A stretch of 64,000 nt of DNA. It comes from Pseudomonas vanderleydeniana. Lineage in GTDB: Bacteria > Pseudomonadota > Gammaproteobacteria > Pseudomonadales > Pseudomonadaceae. Of this stretch, positions 27,035-35,522 are shown in pieces. Below the pieces are notes generated by a model. The model searched no databases. It was not told where the DNA came from and saw only the letters and a list, made by a program, of their open reading frames with translations. Position 1 is the stretch's first letter. Every line of letters begins with the position of its first letter. The translations under genes were made by a program, and so were the position numbers. Location: NCBI RefSeq assembly GCF_014268755.2, contig NZ_CP077093.1, forward strand, positions 4,514,001 to 4,578,000. Direction: 5' to 3'.

Positions 27035-28435
27035 CTATTCATCCATCCCCCTTGTGCGACGTGGTTCCAGGTAGCAAGGCCGTCCTCCCAGTAAACCGAT
27101 CAGGATCGGAACCGCCAGCATGGCAGCCAAGCCGGAGGCCCAGCTCGTCTGCCCCAGCGCGCATGTTGCCAATGTTCCCAGCAAAGCAAATAGCCCCCAA
27201 GGCCCCGGGCGCAGCTTGAGCATTACCAGTAATACGCTCATCACCAACAACATACCCACAACCCTGGCCCACAACACAGAGGCCGTCGCCTCACAGCAGG
27301 CGGCGATGACTTGCAGCAGCGCGCTGGCGGCCAGCCCCAGAAAAAAAGGACGCACAAAATGCCCTTCGCGACGCTCGCCAATCAGCAGCAACACAAGAAA
27401 ACCGCTGGAAGCAGACAGCCCCCAGGCCAGCACCACCAGTCCCGCCAATGCCAGCCACTGACGCCACTCGATCGGCAGATCCAGACTTTGCAACAATGCG
27501 CCAAGCATAAGCACATTGGAGGTTGCAAAGCCCAGCAAAGAAGCCACTGCCACGATCCGCTGGCGACCACCCGCGCCGCTGGCCCCCCCCAACAACAGAC
27601 GGGACAGTTGACCTTGCACCCCAGAAAGACCACTGAGGGCATGGTTGAGTAGCAGAAAGACCGGCATGAACCCTGGTGCCAGGGGCGCTAGAAGAAATGG
27701 GGTGAGTCGGTCATGCAAGGTGCCGAACACACTTAATGCACACAGTTGCAGCGCCGCCCCCAACTGACCTTTGCCAAACAAGGGCAACCACAGCAGCCGC
27801 TGACCGCTCATGACGACATTGACGGTGGCCTGGACAAAGTATCCCAGACTGACCGCCATCCCTGCGCTGGCAGCCGGTGAAAGGGGCAGACCGACGCTAA
27901 CCGGCCACCACAGCAGCAAAGCCGCCGGCCAAGCAACTTGCGTTGCCATCAGCCCGCTCAGGCGCTGGCCGCCGGCGATGAGCGGCGCAGAAAAATTAAA
28001 CAGCGCAAACAGGCTGGCAGGGGCGGCGCTGAACAGGTACTGGCGCCCAGCTTGGTCATCGCTGTAAAACAACCAGACCGTCAAGGCAAGGCTCATCAAC
28101 ACCAGGGTCGCGAGCAAGCGCTGCCCCAGAGCGCAACGCCAGGTAACGGGCCAGTGGCTGGCGTTACGGTCTTCACGCAAAAACAGTGAGCCATAGCCCA
28201 GGTCGGCCAAAAAAATCAGTGTCAGCAGCAGCAGGTGTGCCAAGCCAACCACCGAGTAGCTGGCGCCTCCCAACGCCTTCAACAGAACGACCTGGAACGC
28301 GAGGTTGGCCAGTTGACCGATGGCAAAAGTCGCTGCCGCAAGCATGAGAGATTGCGTCAATGAATCTTTGTTACCTGCCGGTTCCTTTCGTTCTGGAAAA
28401 GAGGGCGAAGGTGGTCGCCTCAGCGCCACGCTCAA
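27035..28435 (-). CDS. Wzx/flippase-like polysaccharide membrane protein
   Basis: The protein has up to 466 residues and about twelve hydrophobic helices, beginning SLTQSLMLAAATFAIGQLANLAFQVVLLKALGGASY, the pattern of the first helices in MATE/Wzx-type exporters. The assumed start is TTG 28435, overlapping the epimerase stop (TTGA); a Met start at 28345 is possible but lacks a ribosome site. It would flip lipid-linked repeat units to the periplasm. The low sequence conservation of this family limits certainty. Confidence 0.68.
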   Translation of the reverse strand: MSVALRRPPSPSFPERKEPAGNKDSLTQSLMLAAATFAIGQLANLAFQVVLLKALGGASYSVVGLAHLLLLTLIFLADLGYGSLFLREDRNASHWPVTWRCALGQRLLATLVLMSLALTVWLFYSDDQAGRQYLFSAAPASLFALFNFSAPLIAGGQRLSGLMATQVAWPAALLLWWPVSVGLPLSPAASAGMAVSLGYFVQATVNVVMSGQRLLWLPLFGKGQLGAALQLCALSVFGTLHDRLTPFLLAPLAPGFMPVFLLLNHALSGLSGVQGQLSRLLLGGASGAGGRQRIVAVASLLGFATSNVLMLGALLQSLDLPIEWRQWLALAGLVVLAWGLSASSGFLVLLLIGERREGHFVRPFFLGLAASALLQVIAACCEATASVLWARVVGMLLVMSVLLVMLKLRPGPWGLFALLGTLATCALGQTSWASGLAAMLAVPILIGLLGGRPCYLEPRRTRGMDE

Positions 28436-29358
28436 GACACCTGGTCCGGAAACACGACCAGGCGCAGAGCTTCGGCAAACGACAGGCGAGACTGCCAGCC
28501 CAGCAACTCAAGGGTGCGTCGGGGGTCGCCCAACTGACTGGGGCGATCAACCCTCCGCTGCCGGGCCGGATCAACGTCTACCTTGACCTGCACCCCCACT
28601 ATCTCGCCGAGTTGCCGCACCAATTGTTCGACGGAATGCTCCACCCCCGAACACAGATTAAACACGTCGAAGGGTATATCTGTACGCGGGTCATTGAGCA
28701 GGGCGATCAGACCTCGTGCAATGTCATCGGCATGCAGATAGTCGCGTCGGGGTGTCAGGTTGCCCAAGCGTATTGAGCCGTCACTGGATTGGCGCAGTTG
28801 CTTCAACACGTCGGGGATCAGATGAGCATTGGGGTCATCATGACCGACCGCATTGAAAATCCGTGCCACTCGGCCGATGTGCCCGCCTCGTCCGCACCAG
28901 AATTGCAACTGCTGCTCGTTGCAATATTTGGACAAGGCATAGTTGTCACAGGCTGCCAAGGGGCTGGACAGTTCCGACAGAGGCCCTTCCTGCCAACCGT
29001 AGACTGCGCCGCTTGAGGCAATAACCACACGATTCACCAGCGCCGCTTCTGCTGCGGCCAACAGGCTTTCGGTAGCCACCACATTGATGTCCAGGCAATG
29101 TGCGCGCTGAATCTCGCAGGTGGGAATGTGGTGCACCGCCGCCAGATGCAAGATGGCATCGGGGCGCCAGGAGGCCAGGAGGCCGGCCAGTGCCTGTGCG
29201 TCGCGAAGGTCAGCCTGGACAGTGCAACTGGCCTCAAGCGGCATCGCAAGGCCGCTGGAGAGATTATCCAGCACTGCCACTTCACCGCCGGCGGCCCGCC
29301 ATTGCCGAACGACACGGCGGCCCAACATACCGGCCCCACCCGTCACCAACAGGCGCAT
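28432..29358 (-). CDS. NAD-dependent sugar epimerase/dehydratase
   Basis: Start ATG 29358 (MRLLVTGGAGMLGRRV), overlapping the chain-length gene stop; 308 residues. This short-chain dehydrogenase has the N-terminal glycine-rich NAD site (TGGAGMLG), LDNLSSG, a catalytic Ser in VIASSGAVYG and YxxxK in NYALSKY. It probably makes an activated sugar (UDP-glucose/GlcNAc 4-epimerase class) for the repeat unit. Substrate not determinable from sequence. Confidence 0.85.
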   Translation of the reverse strand: MRLLVTGGAGMLGRRVVRQWRAAGGEVAVLDNLSSGLAMPLEASCTVQADLRDAQALAGLLASWRPDAILHLAAVHHIPTCEIQRAHCLDINVVATESLLAAAEAALVNRVVIASSGAVYGWQEGPLSELSSPLAACDNYALSKYCNEQQLQFWCGRGGHIGRVARIFNAVGHDDPNAHLIPDVLKQLRQSSDGSIRLGNLTPRRDYLHADDIARGLIALLNDPRTDIPFDVFNLCSGVEHSVEQLVRQLGEIVGVQVKVDVDPARQRRVDRPSQLGDPRRTLELLGWQSRLSFAEALRLVVFPDQVS

Positions 29359-30584
29359 CAAGACCTTGGCTCCACAATCAGCCTGCTGCGGATCGGACGG
29401 GGCAGCCACAGCAGCACTTCACGCCCTTTATGCAGCGCAACGTGCAGCGCGAGCAAAATGGACAGCGCCACGAACACCAGCACGAATGTCGCGACGCCCA
29501 TTATCAAGGGGTTGCGCAGCGACACCGGTGCCGTGGAAATCGCCGAACGGGTCTTGATACCGATAGCCTGCTGCCGAGACTCTGCCTGGGTGAGTTTGAC
29601 ATTCATATCCTCGGCTGCCTCACGAGCGCTGGAATCCAGCTGCGTCGCGCTCGCGAACAACTTTTCACGATTACTCTTGAGCTTGTCGAGAATCACCTGC
29701 CCTGAGGTCGCGTTACGGATCGTTTCGTCCATGCCAGCCAAAAGCCGCTCGGTCCAGTCTAGCTTCTCCAGTTCACGCTGAGCCGATCTTGCCTTGGCCT
29801 GCAGTTCGGAAACCGTGCTTTCCAAGGCAACAATTTGCGCCAAGGGTGACAGGTATTTGCCCCCACCGTCGCTGACTGAAAACAGAGTGCTGGTTTCCAA
29901 ATGACGTAGATCTGGGTAGCGCTCCAGCAACTGACGCATGTCGGCGATGCGCTGGTGGCTCTGTTCAATATCGAATTGGGCCTTGAGCACCTCAAGCTTG
30001 AGTTGTGGCCGATGATCCAGGGCGGCCTGGCTGGTCCTCACCAAGTCGATCAGAGCATTGGCCAGAAAAGCTTCGCGCACTTGACTTGCGAGGGTATTGA
30101 TGGTCAGGCTGGCCTGCTCCTCATCGGGTACCCGCAAGGAGAACTCCAAGCCAAGACCTGTGCTGCTCTGAATTTGCGCGACAGGAATATCCCGGGCATC
30201 GTCCCGGTTGAGGGAGGAGCGATAGCGAACAGTCTGGACCCAGTACTCAGGGTTGAGCGCGCGGTTACGCAACTGACGGCGCTCAGGCCCGAGCGCTTGC
30301 TGATCGCCGCCAAAAGCGTGATCAACCCAGCGTTTGTCCCAGAGAAACGACTGCGCCTGTCGCCACTCTTCAAGCGTTACCTTCGGCACTTCAAGCAGTG
30401 CGGACACGCTGTACAGAGGCCGACTGGCTACCCAGGCTGATAGAACACATGCCGCCAGCAAAGCAAGTAGCAGCAAAAGGCGTCCAAATCGTCCATAGAA
30501 CTTAACGGCTCGCAGCGCCAACTCCGCCAGCGAAATTTCATCGTTAGGCGTGATAGGTCTAGCGGTGGGCATTGTCTGCATCAT
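29358..30584 (-). CDS. Wzz/GumC-like polysaccharide chain-length determinant
   Basis: The 408 residues have a membrane helix near each end (about 36-54, LLLLLALLAACVLSAWVAS; about 362-386, MGVATFVLVFVALSILLALHVAL). The periplasmic part is long and coiled-coil-rich (ESTVSELQAKARSAQRELEKL). This is the polysaccharide co-polymerase layout without a fused tyrosine kinase. It sets chain length with the polymerase encoded downstream. First gene of the eight-gene minus-strand operon. Confidence 0.8.
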   Translation of the reverse strand: MMQTMPTARPITPNDEISLAELALRAVKFYGRFGRLLLLLALLAACVLSAWVASRPLYSVSALLEVPKVTLEEWRQAQSFLWDKRWVDHAFGGDQQALGPERRQLRNRALNPEYWVQTVRYRSSLNRDDARDIPVAQIQSSTGLGLEFSLRVPDEEQASLTINTLASQVREAFLANALIDLVRTSQAALDHRPQLKLEVLKAQFDIEQSHQRIADMRQLLERYPDLRHLETSTLFSVSDGGGKYLSPLAQIVALESTVSELQAKARSAQRELEKLDWTERLLAGMDETIRNATSGQVILDKLKSNREKLFASATQLDSSAREAAEDMNVKLTQAESRQQAIGIKTRSAISTAPVSLRNPLIMGVATFVLVFVALSILLALHVALHKGREVLLWLPRPIRSRLIVEPRS

Positions 30585-30779
30585 TCCAATCTGTTGGGCC
30601 TAGCTGCAAAAAGGCAAGCGGCCTTTTGGTGATGTCGCAAAGGAGGAGAATTTGCCACAGCCACTGGGCCGCTGCAATGTGCTGACATTGTTCGGGGCAA
30701 GCAATGGTTAGAATCAGTCCATTACCATCCTCTTGCAGACTGTTAGAGTATTGATTCTTTTACGGACTGCTTCGATTCA
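30585..30779. promoter_or_regulatory. Divergent promoter region of the polysaccharide locus
   Basis: About 195 bases separate the chain-length gene (minus) from the methyltransferase gene (plus). Promoters for both must lie here. CTTGCAGACTGTTAGAGTAT at about 30731-30750 has -35-like and -10-like parts but is not strong enough to define a promoter. Confidence 0.4.
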
Positions 30780-31730
30780 ATGCGAGAACAGGCAAAGATG
30801 GCATTTTCTCTGCTCAATCAGCTTCGCCAAATCAATCGGCATCTCGTCGAGCTTCCCTGCCCTGGCTGCGACCAAGACGACCCGCATCTTATCTGGCGAT
30901 ATGACCGTTATTTTCTGAGAGTTAATCTGTCGGCCTGTCGCCATTGCGGCCTGGTTTATCTGGCGCGAGGCATGAAAGACGATACCCAAGCGCGCTTCTA
31001 TGGCCAGCTATACCCCCGCCTTATGCGACAACCACCCGCGACCAAAGCGATGTGGAATTACAAGTTAATCGCTGGCTATCGCTTTAGTGAAATTAGCGCC
31101 GTTGTTGGTCAATGCCAATCGGTGATGGATGTTGGTGCCGGCCTGGGATTTTTCCTCGCGGCTTGTCGTGCCCACAATTATGATTCCTACATAGGCCTAG
31201 AGCCAGGCGGCCCCCAGTACGATCATGCGGTTCAGGTGCTCGGCTTGGGCGGACACGTTCGGCCAGAGAAACTTGACGAAGAGACACAGCTGCCTTTTGC
31301 CCCCCAGTTGGTCACCTTGTTCCATGTTTTGGAGCATATTCAGGAGCCGGGCAAGGCACTGGCCCGGATAGCCAAACTGATGGATCCGAAGGGCTGGCTG
31401 GTGATCGAGGTGCCGGATATCGAAGCTGACTGGCACGAGCTTGGTCTGCTGCAGGTGCATGTTTCGCACCGAAGCTATTTTTCCCAACAAACGCTTGAGA
31501 AATTGCTGAACGCAAATGGGTTTTATGTCCAGCATTGGTCCCGGGAAGCCTACGGAATCTACGAAGGCAATCTGCGCGCGTACGCAAGGCTGGGCGAAAC
31601 GGCGAAACCTGAGGTCGCGCCACTCCCCACGCCCGTGCACGACCTACAAGCTCACATCCTCAAACAGATTCGGCCTTTGAGTCTGCGTAACGGCTATCCT
31701 CGGATGGCGTGGCGGCTTGCTCGTCTGTGA
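30780..31730 (+). CDS. SAM-dependent methyltransferase with zinc-binding N terminus
   Basis: The protein has 316 residues from ATG 30780, or 310 from ATG 30798. CPGC and CRHCG form an N-terminal Cys cluster. The class I fold shows SVMDVGAGLGFFLAACRA, LVTLFHVLEHIQEPGKALA and GWLVIEVPDIEADWHEL. This resembles the methyltransferase at 24187, so two paralogues may methylate different positions or sugars. The 3' end overlaps the converging sugar-transferase gene by 71 bases, an unusual tail-to-tail overlap. Confidence 0.82.
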   Translation: MREQAKMAFSLLNQLRQINRHLVELPCPGCDQDDPHLIWRYDRYFLRVNLSACRHCGLVYLARGMKDDTQARFYGQLYPRLMRQPPATKAMWNYKLIAGYRFSEISAVVGQCQSVMDVGAGLGFFLAACRAHNYDSYIGLEPGGPQYDHAVQVLGLGGHVRPEKLDEETQLPFAPQLVTLFHVLEHIQEPGKALARIAKLMDPKGWLVIEVPDIEADWHELGLLQVHVSHRSYFSQQTLEKLLNANGFYVQHWSREAYGIYEGNLRAYARLGETAKPEVAPLPTPVHDLQAHILKQIRPLSLRNGYPRMAWRLARL

Positions 31731-32955
31731 AGGGGACTGAGTCCTCCGGCTCACAGCGCCGATGGCCACTGCGCAGTAAGGCCATTGGGGTGGCTAGCAA
31801 GATGTACAGGTCCAGCCAAAACGAGTAACGCGCGATGTACTCAAGGTCATCGCTCACCCGTGAAGCCATGTCCGATACGGCGCGGGTTTCCCCACGCCGA
31901 CCACGAATTTGGGCAAGGCCAGTAATACCAGGCCTGGTTGCCTGACGCGCGGTGTAACCACAAACCTTGGCGCCGTAATGCAGGTCATGAGCCACCGCGT
32001 GGGGTCGTGGGCCAACCAGGGACATGTCACCGCGCAACACGTTTATCAACTGGGGCAGTTCATCAATGCCCCAGTGGCGCATCCACTTGCCAAATGGCGT
32101 GATACGCGGATCATCAAGGCACGCTTGAGGCGCCAGCAGGTCACTGCCGGCAGCTACCCGCATGCTGCGGAACTTGAGCACCGTGATGATCGAACCGTGC
32201 AAGCCGAGACGCTGCTGACGAAATAACACCGGCCCGCCATCTTGTAGGTGAACAATCAGCGCGATAACCACCAGCAGCGGCGCACAGCAGCTGAGCAGCA
32301 CCAGCGCGCTGAAGCAGTCAAACAAGCGCTTGGCAGCCGCAGCTCCTGAGGAAAGAACATGCCCGTCCTGTACAGGCCACGCGGGGCAAGAGCATCGCTC
32401 GCAGTGAGGCATTGTAGCGTGCAGGCAGGTGTCGAAAATCACCACCCGCTCCGGCAGTTGCCCAGTGGACTGCGACATCATCCAGCACAGGGCGTCTTCG
32501 CGCGACAAGCGAACGCAGGTCTGCCCCAGTTGTTCCGCGAACAGATTGACATGTGAGCAAGCGCCCGCGAGCAACATGCGGGGGACGCCGAGACGCCAAA
32601 ATGCGACCCGCTCATTGCCCACTTCCAGCAGAGCAAGCAGGACGCTGGACAACAGCAGCCAGACTAGCGACCACCATACCGAGAGTGAATTGCCGAACAG
32701 GCCTGCCAGACAGGCCAACACACCCACCAGCACAAACAGTTGCCCGATACCTGTGGCAAGGCGTTCAGCAAGGCGATGACGGGGACGTAACAGCATCCAG
32801 TCCAGCCCCATGAACGGAACTGAAACAGCCAAACCAAGGCCTAGGGAGCTTGGGCACCCTACCCCGGAATCGACGAGCCAGCCCATTAAGAAAGGGCTGA
32901 GGGCGACGCTCAGACCACGAGCCAGTAAACGAGAGAGGGGGAAGGCTAGAGTCAA
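31660..32955 (-). CDS. Initiating undecaprenyl-phosphate sugar-phosphate transferase (WcaJ/WbaP type)
   Basis: The C-terminal half is a Bac_transf domain: KRLFDCFSALVLLS, VLFRQQRLGLHG then ITVLKFRSMR, DELPQLINVLRGDMSLVGPRPH, and RPGITGLAQIRGRRGE. The N-terminal part has four or so membrane helices. It loads the first sugar-phosphate on the lipid carrier. The most likely start is TTG 32955, overlapping the stop of the preceding gene (TTGA), giving 431 residues; earlier starts would run far into that gene. Confidence 0.88.
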   Translation of the reverse strand: MTLAFPLSRLLARGLSVALSPFLMGWLVDSGVGCPSSLGLGLAVSVPFMGLDWMLLRPRHRLAERLATGIGQLFVLVGVLACLAGLFGNSLSVWWSLVWLLLSSVLLALLEVGNERVAFWRLGVPRMLLAGACSHVNLFAEQLGQTCVRLSREDALCWMMSQSTGQLPERVVIFDTCLHATMPHCERCSCPAWPVQDGHVLSSGAAAAKRLFDCFSALVLLSCCAPLLVVIALIVHLQDGGPVLFRQQRLGLHGSIITVLKFRSMRVAAGSDLLAPQACLDDPRITPFGKWMRHWGIDELPQLINVLRGDMSLVGPRPHAVAHDLHYGAKVCGYTARQATRPGITGLAQIRGRRGETRAVSDMASRVSDDLEYIARYSFWLDLYILLATPMALLRSGHRRCEPEDSVPFTDEQAATPSEDSRYADSKAESV

Positions 32956-34136
32956 GCTTCGCGCCCCTGCTTGCGCAACGCCAACCGCAAAAGACGCACG
33001 CACGGATAAAGGAAGCTCAGCCCGCGCGGCAGCACCAACCATTGGTAGTCTTTTGCCGTCGGGCTCAACCAGCCCGTCAGCGCCTGCCAACGCGCCGAAA
33101 ACGTGTCCTGTAACGCGATGTCCAACCTCACTCGTTTAAAGAAACCTCGACCCGTCGCCACCTGATCATCACTCAATGAGCCGCGCAGCGCCTCTAGAGC
33201 CAGCCCGACCATCTCCCGACTTGCCTGGCAAGGACGACGCACCTTCTGCAGAGGCGCCGGCACCTGCAGACCAAATAGCAGGGTCAACAAGCTGAGGCAG
33301 GTGTCCAGCATCGCGCAGGTGCCGCTGCGTTTTAACTGCCTGGCGAGCAGTTCATGGTCTAAGTCGGCACACAGCAACAGCGCATGTATATCCATCAGCC
33401 AAATCAAGCGGCGGAAACAATGCTGGTTGGCATGGGCAATTAAATACGGCAGCGCATAGGCCGGTGCCAAGCACGTCACGTGGGTGCCCTGAAGGTCGAG
33501 CACCTGAGTGATTTGCTGCGGCGCGTGGAGCAGATGTTGGTGTCGTAGAAGGCGGCGGTGTAGTTCGACGCGCGGCTGATTATCGTGTATCAGCAACAGT
33601 TCATGAGTGGCATCGGGTAAGGGCCAATGTTGGCCTGGGGCCACGCGATACCCCATGTCCTGCAATATGACCAATGCATCGGCCCACTGCTCGGACGGCA
33701 ACAGTATGTCCAAGTCCACACCGCCCCGCGCGCCAAGATTACCGTAGGCTTGCACAGCCAGCGCCGGCCCTTTCAGAGCCAGCGGCTGCAGATCGTGCAC
33801 TGTCAATGCAGTGACCAGGCGCTTGAGCCCGGCAGCCAGCGCCAGCGCACGTAAAGCAATGCGCTGACGTTCGACCTTCAACGCGGCGACGCACTCAGGG
33901 GCCTGGCTTTGTGCTCTATCGGATTGCAGTAGCCCGGCCACCCCATGGTGGCGGATGAATTGGCACAAGGCGGGTACGGCGGGAGCAGTAAATGGCTGCT
34001 CGAACCCCATCAAATACAAGGTTGCCTGCAACAGTTCGACACCGTCGCCATTAGTCTCATCAGCGCTCTGTCCGGCGGCGCTGGCGGTGCAGTAAGAATG
34101 GAGCGTGGACATAACGAGGCATGTATCCATGTGCAC
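32952..34136 (-). CDS. Nucleotidyltransferase family protein (NTP_transf_5/PF14907 type)
   Basis: The 394-residue protein has the motif run PLALKGPALAVQAYGNLGARGGVDLDILLP around residues 116-147, the glycine and Asp-rich nucleotidyltransferase core of this family, then ELHRRLL and LPYLIAHANQHCFRRLIWLMDIHALL. Relatives occur in exopolysaccharide loci and in lasso-peptide clusters with a kinase; in pseudomycoidin biosynthesis such a protein sugar-modifies the phosphorylated product. Here it is coupled to the sugar transferase and 7.7 kb from the lasso precursor, so its role could be in either pathway. An alternative start is ATG 34112. Confidence 0.72.
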   Translation of the reverse strand: MHMDTCLVMSTLHSYCTASAAGQSADETNGDGVELLQATLYLMGFEQPFTAPAVPALCQFIRHHGVAGLLQSDRAQSQAPECVAALKVERQRIALRALALAAGLKRLVTALTVHDLQPLALKGPALAVQAYGNLGARGGVDLDILLPSEQWADALVILQDMGYRVAPGQHWPLPDATHELLLIHDNQPRVELHRRLLRHQHLLHAPQQITQVLDLQGTHVTCLAPAYALPYLIAHANQHCFRRLIWLMDIHALLLCADLDHELLARQLKRSGTCAMLDTCLSLLTLLFGLQVPAPLQKVRRPCQASREMVGLALEALRGSLSDDQVATGRGFFKRVRLDIALQDTFSARWQALTGWLSPTAKDYQWLVLPRGLSFLYPCVRLLRLALRKQGREA

Positions 34137-34217
34137 GACACAAACAGCTGAACGTGGTTGGCAATTCAGCTTCCTGGCTGTAGCGTGGCGGCCATAAGAG
34201 AAATTGGATAATACCCT

Positions 34218-35522
34218 ATGAAGTCATCCGCCTGGCTACGGGAAACTTTCACGGAGCACGTTGAAAACGTGCGCCAGCAGTTTGGCCCGGATGCAGTAGA
34301 TGTACGCCATGAATTGTTCTATCTACACGCTGGAAAAAGCCAGATGTCCGCCGGAGTCCGCGCCCTGGCGGCCCTGCTGCGTGACTGCTGGCTTTTGCTC
34401 AGACGCACGAGCGCTGACCTGAACGCGCCGAGGCCCAAACAGGCCATCCTGTTGACCACTCTGGCTGGCGCGAGTGGTTGGTCCACCCTGAAGCGGGCGC
34501 TGCCCACCGTGTTAGCGGCAGGCTATGCGCCGCTGGTGTTGTTGCACCCGCGTCTGATCACTGATGATGTATCCCCCTCGTTGCCCTGCATCCGACCGGC
34601 GCCGCCCGATTTAGGGGCCTGGCGCTCAGCATTGCGGGTGTTCATCGCTGCGCTCTGGCAACGGCAGCCGCTGTTGATCGCCAGTTGCCTGGCCCGCCGG
34701 GTACTCTGGGCCGCCAGCCTACGGCGCACGCTGAAAGATCGCGCTGGCGTCGTACTGCTGCACAACGATTTCGACCTGATGAGCCGCGCAGCGATTGGTC
34801 AGGGACTAGCCACCATCTGCGTTCAACACGGCATTGCCACAGATGAGTTCTTTCCGACCCAGGCCGACCACTACCTTGTATGGGGAGACGCAAGTCGCCG
34901 GGTGTTCGAGGCCAATGACACGTCGAGCACCCTACTGGTAGAGGACGCATTGGGCCGGGGTGAAGGACTGGACAATGCTGCGCATGCCCCTCAAGGCATT
35001 GCCCTGCTCTCGCAAACCCATGCCCAGGTACTGGGCGAGGGTATTGGCAAAGCCCTGGCACACTTTGCCGATGAGTTGCTGCACTGCGTGCCGGATGCCC
35101 GCATTCTCCTGCATCCTCAGGAAGGCCAGCCTTACAGCGGTGCAGCAGCCTGCGCTACTCACCGCCCACCGCACCCAGAATTGCAACCACGTGGCACCCT
35201 GCCGCAGTTGGTGGTGGGCTACTGTTCCACTGCCATGCTGGAGGCCGCGCTTGCGGGACATTGGATATTGACGTTGCACTTGGAATTACCAGGCAACCGC
35301 GCGGTACGCCAGGCGATGGCCGCGCCCTTGCAGGCCGAGTCAGCTCAGCAAGTGGCCATCCTCTATACGCGCCTGCGCGATGACCCGGACTTTCGCCAAA
35401 CGATGGGACAAGCGCAGAACCGATGGTTACGCAGCCATTTTACCAAGCACTCCAACGGGCTCACCCACTTACTGCAACGGCTTGAGCAAGCCAAAAGTGA
35501 GGATTCTGTGGCATGGCGATAA
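34218..35522 (+). CDS. GT-B-like polysaccharide biosynthesis protein
   Basis: The 434-residue soluble protein starts MKSSAWLRETFTEHV. Its middle reads VVLLHNDFDLMSRAAIGQGLATICVQHGIATDEFFPTQADHYLVWGDASRRVF, the QHG...YLVWG pattern seen in capsule-type glycosyltransferases and related GT-B proteins. The later VVGYCSTAMLEAALAGHWILTLHLELPGN is the usual nucleotide-sugar side. Acceptor and donor unknown. First gene of a four-gene plus-strand operon and overlaps the next by ten bases. Confidence 0.6.
   Translation: MKSSAWLRETFTEHVENVRQQFGPDAVDVRHELFYLHAGKSQMSAGVRALAALLRDCWLLLRRTSADLNAPRPKQAILLTTLAGASGWSTLKRALPTVLAAGYAPLVLLHPRLITDDVSPSLPCIRPAPPDLGAWRSALRVFIAALWQRQPLLIASCLARRVLWAASLRRTLKDRAGVVLLHNDFDLMSRAAIGQGLATICVQHGIATDEFFPTQADHYLVWGDASRRVFEANDTSSTLLVEDALGRGEGLDNAAHAPQGIALLSQTHAQVLGEGIGKALAHFADELLHCVPDARILLHPQEGQPYSGAAACATHRPPHPELQPRGTLPQLVVGYCSTAMLEAALAGHWILTLHLELPGNRAVRQAMAAPLQAESAQQVAILYTRLRDDPDFRQTMGQAQNRWLRSHFTKHSNGLTHLLQRLEQAKSEDSVAWR

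Noticed and set aside
34642..35061. Minus-strand 139-codon frame inside the 34218 gene
   Set aside because: Shadow of the longer coupled plus-strand gene; composition is random-like.
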